A stretch of 64,000 bases of DNA from JAIBBD01 sp041390685 (GTDB lineage: Bacteria; Chloroflexota; Dehalococcoidia; UBA2979), in contig JAWKPL010000001.1 in assembly GCA_041390685.1 (NCBI GenBank), positions 1,922,001 through 1,986,000 on the forward strand, in the 5' to 3' direction. The notes under the pieces are model-generated. The model was not told the origin of the DNA. It did not search any database and worked only from the letters and a program-made list of their open reading frames with translations. Positions 33,102-39,881 of this stretch are shown in pieces; position 1 is the first letter of the stretch; each line of letters starts with the position of its first letter. The position numbers and the translations under genes were made by a program.

Positions 33102-34145
33102 CTAGTCATCCACCCCAGAAGGGAGCGGCTGGGGTGCTCTCCCTGTGACCAGTGTGAACGTCTCTGAGTCGGCAAGTTCCCGGATAAGCTTCTGAACCCA
33201 CGCCTCCGTATACACGTACCGCTTGAAGGCGCGAGAGTAGACGCAGTAGCGCGCATCCGTCCGCTCGGGATGGGCGTCGGCATGCGCCGGACGGACTGAG
33301 AAGTGCTTCCAGGCTTTCGCATGATGAGCCGTCGGCGAAAACTTGAAGCCGAGTGCCTGCTCCACGCGTTGCGACACTTGCCCGGGAGTAAGCTCATCGG
33401 AGTGGAGCACCGGTACTTGCCTATCGCGAATGATGGTGACAGCCTCGTGGAGCTTCTGACGCTGCTCCTCGTTCAGGTCGTCCTCGTGAACGAAGGTCAT
33501 CGCCAACGGACTCGATTTCGGGCCAAGCACGGGCAGGAGCGCGACTTGGAACTCGTACCGACTGTCTTCTGCTACCGTCGTCTCAAGGTCGGCATCATGC
33601 CCCTGTATGTATCCCGTAAGAGCCCTCGGCAGCTCTTTCCAAATCCGAGTGACTGCTTCGGCCGCGTCACGGCTTAGGCTGGAGAGAAACAACGGGAAGC
33701 GGAGTTCCTCAGCCAATGTATCGCTGAACCAGTCGTTCAATGCAGTTTCGTAGTTCAGGATCAAGGCCTGCATCTTCCCCGCGACGACAACCCCGGTCTG
33801 TCGTTCCCATCGGTGTTCGATCTTGTCCCGAATCCCGACGAAGAACTCTAGATTCTTCCTGACCGGATCACCTTCGTGTAGCACCTCGCGCAAGCACCGT
33901 CGGAGTGGCCACGAGCGAAAGTTGCCCTCCGCATCGCGAATCCGACGCCCGTTTTGGCGTTCCCAGTAGTCGATGGCATCACGCTGAAACCGAGCGTGAA
34001 ATAAGTAGAGCCACGCGATGTTCGCGTGTACCACGGCGCCGGACGTAGTGGCGTTGCTGGCACGGCGATTCCACAGATCCACACAGAGGAGCATCTCCTC
34101 CTTGCTAGCCTGCAACTGGTGCCAAAACCTGGGACGACGGGCCAC
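33102..34145 (-). CDS. DUF3644 protein with HEPN-like R-x4-H motif
   Basis: The 347-residue protein has the DUF3644 layout. The N-terminus KEEMLLCVDLWNRR, the central VRKNLEFFVGIRDKIEHRW, and the C-terminal domain with PTAHHAKAWKHF and ARYCVYSRAFKRYVYTEAWV match what is known of this family. Arg106-DKIE-His111 is the R-x4-H signature of HEPN ribonucleases. GTG 34145 follows GGAG by seven bases. DUF3644 proteins occur near restriction systems and other defence genes, so a toxin or abortive-infection role is plausible but unproven. It is followed by a gap and stands alone. Confidence 0.75.
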   Translation of the reverse strand: MARRPRFWHQLQASKEEMLLCVDLWNRRASNATTSGAVVHANIAWLYLFHARFQRDAIDYWERQNGRRIRDAEGNFRSWPLRRCLREVLHEGDPVRKNLEFFVGIRDKIEHRWERQTGVVVAGKMQALILNYETALNDWFSDTLAEELRFPLFLSSLSRDAAEAVTRIWKELPRALTGYIQGHDADLETTVAEDSRYEFQVALLPVLGPKSSPLAMTFVHEDDLNEEQRQKLHEAVTIIRDRQVPVLHSDELTPGQVSQRVEQALGFKFSPTAHHAKAWKHFSVRPAHADAHPERTDARYCVYSRAFKRYVYTEAWVQKLIRELADSETFTLVTGRAPQPLPSGVDD

Positions 34146-34437
34146 ACCGGTACTCCGAAGCCAGAGGATGCTCGTCCAGCTTACTCAATTGCTCGCCGCG
34201 GCGCGCGGCCGGTGCCCCACACCAGGAGCTTCTGGGTCGCCGGCCAGGCTCCGTCAATCGGTCGTCTGGAGTTTCATTGCCAACAGTGGCGCCACGGACT
34301 CGTATGACGTCCGGCCCTAGTCAATGACGGCACGCCCAGTCGCCGGTACCGCCGACGGACTCTCGATTCCTAGGATCACCGGAACGGTGCCCGCGCCTCG
34401 CGCCGCTACCGGTCGGTCGCCGCGGCAGGACGAGTTC

Positions 34438-34683
34438 GGCTGCCTGTGCGCAACCTGGCCCAGCTAGGGTTGCGCTACGGTAGCCTGGCGCATCAATGTG
34501 CTGCTGCGGCGCGACGGCTGGCCGGTAAACCACAAGCGTGTCTGTCGCCTGTAGCCGAACAAGGGACTGGCGACCCGTGGAAGTACGCCGCGGCGACGAC
34601 GCTCGCCCCAGTACCGCACAGCCCGTCCTGAGGTGGCCGTCGCCAACGAGAAGTGGGCGATGGACTTCTGTCGCTGGAGTTGA
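34438..34683 (+). pseudogene. IS3-family transposase (OrfB) remnant
   Basis: A decayed piece of IS3-type OrfB can be read on the plus strand. LPVRNLAQLGLRYGSLA is followed, after a frameshift, by INVLLRRDGWPVNHKRVCRL, where the Tyr usually following is a TAG stop. Then GLATRG and later NEKWAMDFCRW end in TGA at 34681. These match the HTH-to-integrase junction of IS3 group transposases (LLRREGW-VNHKRVYRLYREEGL ... NERWSMDF). Both flanking halves are missing and no terminal repeats were seen. It fills the gap between the DUF3644 gene and the PIN gene; 34146-34437 shows nothing recognisable. Confidence 0.7.
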
Positions 34684-34698
34684 TGCGGATCAGTCAAC

Positions 34699-35523
34699 TC
34701 ACAGCTCCGAGACATCTAGGACCGCCAAGGATACCGGCGATCCGAGGCCGTGGAGGAACTCTATATCGCCGATCGCATTCACGACTGACGATCGGAGGCG
34801 TTTGTCTTCTGTCACCACGGTGAACCCAGAGCGTGCCTCCAGATGGAGGCACAACCGGGCATCCTCATAGTCATTGCCATCGATTGCGCGCGCGTTTGGG
34901 GCTGAGTAGGCGATGGCTCGTTGTACGACGTACGCACTGTAGAAATACAGGCGATCGAGCAGTTGCCGTTCGTCGAATGCCGATAACGGCGGGGAGCCAC
35001 CCCAGCCCAAGCTAACGCTGTCAGCAGCTCGCACCCTGTCCGCTGGGGTGACAAGCGAGTGCGATCCTGTATGGATAGCAGACATCACGTTCGAAACGAA
35101 CTCGGTGAATCGGACTTCCTCTCGATCCAGAACTTCGCGAGCCCGTTGAACGCAGTCGGCGATCTGGCGCGCGTTCCCCGAATCGTCTTGGATCTGTTTC
35201 GTGTAGAACTCATCAATCGAGGATGAGTCGCGCAACGCCGCTAGAGCAGCGTAGATGATACTTGGCTCAGTGCCACTCGGTACCGGCATTCCGAGCATCG
35301 CGTGGATCGATGAGACCGGGTTATCAAGCACCTCGACGTAGTGATGCTTCATAAGATTGCCGCGGATGCGGCCGAATTCACCCGCATCGCCGAGATGCGT
35401 CAGCAACTCCCAGAAGCAGAAGGGGGAGACATAGAGCTTCGCAGACTGACCAAGCTTGGCCAGCCGGGTTCCCGGTAGGGCTCTGAAGGCCGATGTGTCG
35501 AGTAGCAGCCGAGACTGGTCCAT
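34699..35523 (-). CDS. PIN-domain-like protein
   Basis: The 274-residue protein starts RLLLDTSAFRAL with the PIN catalytic Asp, continues with SPFCFWELLTHL (acidic residue 2), a long helical insertion (residues 70-200), and ends with IDGNDYEDARLCLHLEARSG and TVVTEDKRL, which supply the later acids. It is about twice the length of VapC toxins because of the insertion. PIN proteins are single-strand-specific ribonucleases. Its ATG overlaps the stop of the small membrane-protein gene upstream (TGATG), which couples their translation. It could be a membrane-controlled nuclease toxin. Confidence 0.75.
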   Translation of the reverse strand: MDQSRLLLDTSAFRALPGTRLAKLGQSAKLYVSPFCFWELLTHLGDAGEFGRIRGNLMKHHYVEVLDNPVSSIHAMLGMPVPSGTEPSIIYAALAALRDSSSIDEFYTKQIQDDSGNARQIADCVQRAREVLDREEVRFTEFVSNVMSAIHTGSHSLVTPADRVRAADSVSLGWGGSPPLSAFDERQLLDRLYFYSAYVVQRAIAYSAPNARAIDGNDYEDARLCLHLEARSGFTVVTEDKRLRSSVVNAIGDIEFLHGLGSPVSLAVLDVSEL

Positions 35524-35837
35524 CAGGTCACCTCTACCAATGCGACACTCAGGATACTGTTGTCGACTCCCATTGACCTGCTCGTGACCAACCTCCGAGC
35601 GCAGTATCTACGGCGATCGTCGTCTCGTGCGCCGCCTGGCCGAGGACAGTCTGGCGCCCGGAATTCATCCGCCCCGCCACCAAGCTCCGGTCTTCGTAAA
35701 ACCGTCTCGTTGGTTCCATCATCCCGCACTATTGGTAACAGTGACGGTCTCGCTGGGAGCCAAAGCCTGTGCGGTAAGAGGTGTAGGCCAAGAAGGACGA
35801 CAATGACGAGGAGGAAAGACAGAGTTGAGCTGGCCAT
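35523..35837 (-). CDS. Small membrane protein coupled to the PIN gene
   Basis: The 104-residue product begins at ATG 35837 with GGGAG five bases upstream. Residues 3-22 form one hydrophobic helix (STLSFLLVIVVLLGLHLL), and the rest is polar and basic with no recognised domain. Its stop and the PIN start share the TGATG overlap, which supports both reading frames being real. It might hold or regulate the PIN protein as an antitoxin. The open frame extends upstream to 36017 without a site. Confidence 0.5.
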   Translation of the reverse strand: MASSTLSFLLVIVVLLGLHLLPHRLWLPARPSLLPIVRDDGTNETVLRRPELGGGADEFRAPDCPRPGGARDDDRRRYCARRLVTSRSMGVDNSILSVALVEVT

Positions 35838-36328
35838 AGGTGCTCCCTGCCCGGGATGCGTCGCGTGGAGTCGTGGAGAAGTGATCGCCGGGTACACGGT
35901 TGTTGTACACGATCGGTTGGCGAGGCGTCGACAGGTGCGGGCGAGCACGGGATCCTGTTCGAGGGTCTTGGCGAGCCCGCCTATCGAGCCCTGGGAGAGA
36001 TAGGGGTGCGCGACCACCCGTCAACCCTCGTGCTCCTCGAGCCCGACGGCGGTGGCGAGGCGGCCGGTGGCGTCGCTGCAAAAACGCCGGCGACGCCAGC
36101 GCGGGGCTTGATCTCCCTGGTGTATTCGCTCGATGGAGTTGTGTTCAGCCGCTCACTATTGGTCGGCGAAATTCGGTCCAACGTGCCGCAATTTGACGTC
36201 GGGACGGGCAAGGTTTGTAGAGCGGCCGCGACTCCACTGTCGGTCCAGGGAATACGGTCACACCGGCACTGTTCCCCTATCCCAAGAGACCCAGACCCGT
36301 GGTCTCTGTTATGTTATGCGACGTTTCA
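35838..36328. other. Stretch without a supported gene
   Basis: One plus-strand frame (35856-36383) has weak coding-like third-base bias around codons 30-100 (EHGILFEGLGEPAYRALGEI region, LVYSLDGVVFSRSLLVGEI). It has no ribosome site and overlaps neighbours on the other strand. It may be a remnant of a gene. Nothing else is recognised here. Confidence 0.3.
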
Positions 36329-36520
36329 CTACGGGTACCGTGGCGCCGGAAAGTACAAGCCACATCGTGAGCATACCCGCTGAAGATGGGGCGTCATCCG
36401 CAGGCAATACCGGCACACTAGGAATTCACCCTGTTGCGAGCCGCAGTTGGAGCAGAAGATATCGGACGGGTGCCACGTAACGGAGGCGGCCAGTTCATGT
36501 CGGCAACGACTACAGCGCAT
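36329..36520 (-). CDS. Double zinc-ribbon protein
   Basis: The 63-residue protein carries four CxxC knuckles: CSRC (3-6), CSNC (23-26), CRYC (36-39) and CSRC (50-53), making two zinc ribbons back to back. That spacing is typical of the double zinc ribbon (DZR) type. There is no signal or membrane segment. It is presumably a nucleic-acid- or protein-binding adaptor. It is small, GC-lower than the chromosome, and upstream of the unknown stretch near the PIN pair. A strong ribosome site was not seen, so expression is uncertain, but eight correctly spaced Cys are hard to get by chance. Confidence 0.72.
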   Translation of the reverse strand: MRCSRCRHELAASVTWHPSDIFCSNCGSQQGEFLVCRYCLRMTPHLQRVCSRCGLYFPAPRYP

Positions 36521-37043
36521 CGGAACATAACCCCTAGCCGCATTGCGAAGACGCCTCTTCTAGGGAACACCGTGGCGAAGCCAGCCAGCAAGGTTGCCAC
36601 CGCGAGCCACTATCCGGCCCGAACGGGCCGCTCCTGCCTCGCCATAGTATCGACCGCGTGAAGACTCGTGTGGGCGCTCGGCGGCAAGCCACACTGGTCC
36701 CCGTAACAGTGTTGTTGCGTTGCCGCGTGGGTTCGTTGTTTCGACGGAGCGCTCAGACGTGGCAACCGCCGGCGGAGCGGATTCAAGTGTGCAACCCGGC
36801 GTTGGAAACGGCTCGTTGAGCACCAACGAGTCTTCCAATGACTTGCACGAGGAACTGCCTGTCAAGGCGGCCCGTTGCGAATTCGTCGTAGTTACTGGCA
36901 ACTCCAGTATCCGCGAAATGCCGTTCTGACGGCGTCGCTGTAGTAGACGTCACATTTCGGCAATGATGAGGCTTAAAGTACGCGATCCCAAGTGTTTGTC
37001 CTGGAGAATCATGATCACGTAGCCACTGTCCAGGAGGGGCGCC
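36521..37043. other. Stretch without a confident gene, with a repeated segment
   Basis: The only frames are short. A plus-strand frame, 36720-36929, encodes SSVQPGVGNGSLSTNESSN, and the DNA for that part recurs in diverged form at 38013-38060. Near 36710-36745, reverse-oriented CAACG-containing octamers resemble the array at 26597-26628. No ribosome site or known family supports a gene. It looks like decayed element DNA. Confidence 0.35.
36792..36839 (+). repeat. Copy 1 of a 48-bp imperfect repeat
   Basis: It aligns with 38013-38060 without gaps at 39 of 48 bases. Both copies read GNGS..NE.SN on the plus strand in the same relative phase. Confidence 0.55.
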
Positions 37044-37769
37044 TCAAAGCTGTCGTTCGATGTCATCCGCCATTCGGACGCACCCGGTGATCAGGATTGC
37101 GCGCGACTCTCTGTCTAAGGTAGTGATACCGTACGGCACGCTGCTTGCTGCCGACGCGAGTGCCCGCGCTTCAGCAAGAAGGCGCTGTGCCTCTGGGCGC
37201 TTACCTGTCATCAACGCTGCACGCGCCAGCTGAACGGTCGGTCGCAACTGAAGCAGCGGATTCGTGTTGAGTGTGTCGTTATAGAATTCGCGACATCCAA
37301 GTTCGTACTGGGTCCAGTTCCCCTGATCTGCAAGATCGCTGAGCGAGTCATAAGTGAAGAGCGTGCTCATTTCTATGGCGGGGTTACTAATCGTTGGCAT
37401 CTGTAGGGACTCACCTATCACGCGCAACATATTCAGATAGTCGATGAAGATAATCCCGCTGCCTGACTCTTCAAGATCCTCGGGCCGTGGTCTGACTAGC
37501 ATGTGCACGTCATCTGGGGTCAGTTCGCGAACGTGATCCAAAATTTCAGATAAGTCGTCCTCCAGCAGCGGCTTGTCCGCAGCCCCGTGGGCGTATCTAG
37601 TCACACCGCCAAGGACAACACGGCGAATCGCGATAGCATGGCTACTAGGAGGCGCCACGGCGGCGGCGGTCGCCTCTGCATCAGTGGTAGCACCCGAGTT
37701 GGGAGTCCCGCAGCTCGCACAGAAGCGAAAACCTTCACGGTTCTTTGCGCCACACTGCGTGCAGTACAT
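37044..37769 (-). CDS. Zinc-ribbon domain protein
   Basis: The 241-residue protein begins MYCTQCGAKNREGFRFCASC, a classic N-terminal zinc ribbon with CxxC at 3-6 and 17-20. A short linker (SGATTDAEATAAAVAPPS) follows, then a helical domain without known family match (LLEDDLSEILDHVRELTPDD, LARAALMTGKRPEAQRLLAEARALA). The TPR-like last part suggests protein binding. No membrane segment is present, unlike many zinc-ribbon proteins of this kind. ATG 37769 has GGAGG five bases upstream. It is the last supported gene before the right attachment site. Confidence 0.78.
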   Translation of the reverse strand: MYCTQCGAKNREGFRFCASCGTPNSGATTDAEATAAAVAPPSSHAIAIRRVVLGGVTRYAHGAADKPLLEDDLSEILDHVRELTPDDVHMLVRPRPEDLEESGSGIIFIDYLNMLRVIGESLQMPTISNPAIEMSTLFTYDSLSDLADQGNWTQYELGCREFYNDTLNTNPLLQLRPTVQLARAALMTGKRPEAQRLLAEARALASAASSVPYGITTLDRESRAILITGCVRMADDIERQL

Positions 37770-38012
37770 AATTACCTCCGCGACTGGGACGCTGGACGGT
37801 TGCGAAAGCACAAGAACGCCAAACAGTGAACAGTACGCCCATCAGAACCTTTTCTGCTGCTGGCGGTATGTGATGAGCGAACTTATCATATACGTGATTC
37901 CGGTGTCCAGCACTCGATCGGTACAATCCCCTGGTCAGATGTCGCCCGGGCAAGACCGGGAGACTCGTTTTGGTGTCTGGACGACAACGTTGCGGAGCCA
38001 GATTCGGGCAGG

Positions 38013-38060
38013 CAACCCGCCGGCGGAAATGGCTCGTTCGGCAACAACGAGACTTCTAAT
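38013..38060 (+). repeat. Copy 2 of a 48-bp imperfect repeat
   Basis: It aligns to 36792-36839 at 39 of 48 bases, same orientation, about 1.2 kb apart. It suggests an old local duplication of a small gene near the right end. Confidence 0.55.
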
Positions 38061-38334
38061 CCATCGGTCTGCGTTCGAGTCCCTCCGGGCCACCGAATCG
38101 GGAATCGCAGCACCGTCCCCACCAGGCATGATCTGTGTTCGTTCGAACCGTTGGACTCGTCTGAGCGCGACGGAGATCCTCGTTGCGAGATGAACGACGC
38201 CGAGCGTCGCGCGCTTCCGACACCACCTCGCCTGCCGTGACGTTTCGTGAAGAGCTTCGGGAACCACGACATGGCGGATTGTCGATGCTTCACGGGCATC
38301 GTACGATCGCGTCGGTTGGTTCGACTTCAGGCCG

Positions 38335-38416
38335 CAGCTCTCGGAGCAGGCGTCCTGATTGCCTGACCACGAATCACGCGGAGGCAGGTCGCCTCAGCTC
38401 TCGGAAGACAGGTCGT
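38335..38416 (+). repeat. Candidate right arm-type recombinase sites
   Basis: CAGCTCTCGGAGCAGGCGTC (38335-38354), GGAGGCAGGTCG (38380-38391) and CAGCTCTCGGAAGACAGG plus TCGT (38395-38416) are variants of one motif. The left end has TCTCCGGAAGCAGGTCGT and GGAGGCAGGACG at 10451-10490. Same orientation and location within 160 bases of each att repeat suggest integrase arm sites. Confidence 0.5.
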
Positions 38417-38498
38417 TTAGATCGCTCCGAGGTTTGCCGGAAGGTCATCTTCCGAATCTGAATATGGGGATTTAGGGCGAAATCCGGCGACACTGTAG

Positions 38499-38543
38499 CT
38501 TCCAAGCAGGATGTCGCGGGTTCGAGACCCGTCCCCCGCTCCA
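38499..38543 (+). repeat. attR: 45-bp copy of the tRNA-Gly 3' end
   Basis: Exact copy of 10364-10408. It lacks the acceptor 5' strand, D arm and 5' anticodon stem, so it is not a tRNA gene. It marks the right junction of the element. Confidence 0.95.
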
Positions 38544-38614
38544 ACCGCCTTCATCGCAGGCTCACGACAAGGTTCGAGGACGCGTCCGCCGGACGCCTCC
38601 TGCACTGCGGGCGC

Positions 38615-39820
38615 TTACCCGCGCGGCAGCCCCAGTCCACGGGTCGCGATGATGTTGCGCTGGATCTCGCTCGATCCACCCGCGATCGTCGAAGGGATCG
38701 TGCGGATGTAGGCGCGTGTGTGGCGCGCTCGCAGCGGGGTGTACGCGTCGTCGGGCGCCCAGATGTTGGCGTAGAGGCCGTAGGTCTTCATGCCGGTGCG
38801 TGCGATGCGCTGGGAGAGCTCCGAGGAGTACATCTTGCCCATGGAGGCCTCGTAGTTGGGAATGAGCCCACGGGCCTGCATCGAGGCGATCCGCAGCGAG
38901 AGGTTATATCCGACCTCGGTCTCGATGACGCGGTCGGTGATGTCGTTACGCACCAGTGCGCGACGAGTGAGCGGATCGCTCTGCGCGCGCTGTGCGAGTT
39001 CCCCGACCGTCCGGCGCTGCTCTGTAGCGCCGGCGATGCCCGCGCGCTCGAAGTCGAGCAGCGTCATGCCGACGTACCAGCCGCGGTTCACCTCGCCGAC
39101 GACCTGATCGGCGGGGATACGCACGTCCTCGTAGAACGTCTCGTTGGTGGCGTGCCGCCAGCCCGCGCTGATGATCGGCCGGACGGTCAAGCCGGGGACT
39201 TCCATGCTGGTGAAGAGGAAGGAGATGCCTCGATGCTTGGGCGCGTCGGGGTCGGTGCGCACGAGCATAAAGATCCAGTTTGACTTGTGGGCGTTGGAGG
39301 TCCAGAGCTTCTGGCCGTTTACCACCCACTCGTCGCCCTCACGCACGGCGCGGGTCTGCAGCGATGCCAGGTCGGAACCGGCGCCCGGCTCGGAGTAGCC
39401 CTGCGCCCAGAGGTACTCTCCGCTCAGCGTGGGCGGGAGGAACCTCTGCTTCTGCTCCTCCGTGCCGTGCACGAGGAGCGTCGGCCCGAACTGGCCGACG
39501 CCGTTGACGCCGCCCACCTCGGGGGCATGGGCCAGCGCCAGCTCCTGCTTGAAGATGAACTGCTCGATGGTGGAGAGTCCGCCGCCCCCGTACTCCTTCG
39601 GCCAGTGGGGCGCGCTCCAGCCGCGTTCCGCGAGCGCATCGATCCACGCGCGGGCGGCTGCCTTCGCCTCGTCCGTGCCGAGGAACATGTCGTGCTGCCA
39701 GTCCGTCTCCGGGTCGTCGTCTTCCTTCGGCTTCCGGTAGAACTCGGGAAGCCGCTGCTGGATGAACGACCGCACGTCCTGCCGGAACGCCGCCTGGTCG
39801 GCGCTGTCTTCCCAGTCCAC
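38615..39820 (-). CDS. Acyl-CoA dehydrogenase family protein A
   Basis: The 401-residue flavoprotein has the standard three-domain layout. The N-terminal helical part includes GWSAPHWPKEYGGGGLSTIE. The middle beta domain has LWAQGYSEPGAGSDLASLQT and WVVNGQKLWTSNAHKSNWIF (FAD and substrate signatures). The C-terminal helical domain ends SSEIQRNIIATRGLGLPRG. It oxidises an acyl-CoA to the enoyl-CoA. It is closely related to the gene at 41548-42771 and flanks the acyl-CoA synthetase subunit with it. The start is GTG 39820 with GAGGAGG upstream. Its substrate chain length is not predictable. It is the first chromosomal gene right of the element. Confidence 0.93.
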   Translation of the reverse strand: MDWEDSADQAAFRQDVRSFIQQRLPEFYRKPKEDDDPETDWQHDMFLGTDEAKAAARAWIDALAERGWSAPHWPKEYGGGGLSTIEQFIFKQELALAHAPEVGGVNGVGQFGPTLLVHGTEEQKQRFLPPTLSGEYLWAQGYSEPGAGSDLASLQTRAVREGDEWVVNGQKLWTSNAHKSNWIFMLVRTDPDAPKHRGISFLFTSMEVPGLTVRPIISAGWRHATNETFYEDVRIPADQVVGEVNRGWYVGMTLLDFERAGIAGATEQRRTVGELAQRAQSDPLTRRALVRNDITDRVIETEVGYNLSLRIASMQARGLIPNYEASMGKMYSSELSQRIARTGMKTYGLYANIWAPDDAYTPLRARHTRAYIRTIPSTIAGGSSEIQRNIIATRGLGLPRG

Positions 39821-39881
39821 CGTCGCCTCCTCTGCGATCCGTCTGTCGCGGCGATTATAGGCGTGGCCGGTGCAGGGGCTG

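Larger units (their letters stand above)
37770..38498. other. Right end of the element, no supported gene
   Basis: There are no supported genes. Features are TTATCATATA at 37883-37892 (also at the promoter at 22346), the second copy of the 48-bp imperfect repeat (38013-38060), and a cluster of repeated recombinase-arm-like motifs at 38335-38416. A plus-strand frame from about 37935 to 38240 has a protein-like look (VAEPDSGRQPAGGNGSFGNN) but no start site. Confidence 0.4.
10364..38543. mobile_element. 28.1 kb tRNA-Gly-integrated genomic element
   Basis: Exact 45-bp direct repeats at 10364-10408 and 38499-38543 bound a segment of 28,135 bp. The left copy lies in an intact tRNA-Gly gene; the right copy is only a 3' fragment. 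A tyrosine recombinase begins 130 bases inside the left end. The content is that of an integrative element: excisionase-like gene, replication-relaxation protein, two VirD4/HerA-type ATPases, ExeA-type ATPase, RepA-like HTH, SSB-like protein, toxin-antitoxin pair and restriction-modification cargo. No relaxase, VirB4 or mating-channel gene was recognised. Flanking chromosome on both sides is ordinary metabolism. The right third has lower coding density and lower GC than the rest. Confidence 0.93.

Noticed and set aside
35856..36383. A 175-codon plus-strand frame
   Set aside because: It has some coding-like bias but no start signal, and it overlaps the zinc-ribbon gene on the other strand; kept only as a note on the gap.
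36720..36929. A 69-codon plus-strand frame
   Set aside because: It shares a diverged repeat with 38013-38060, but has no ribosome site or known family, so it is kept only as a repeat.
38499..38543. A second tRNA-Gly gene
   Set aside because: Only the 3' part from the anticodon loop is present; there is no acceptor 5' strand or D arm.
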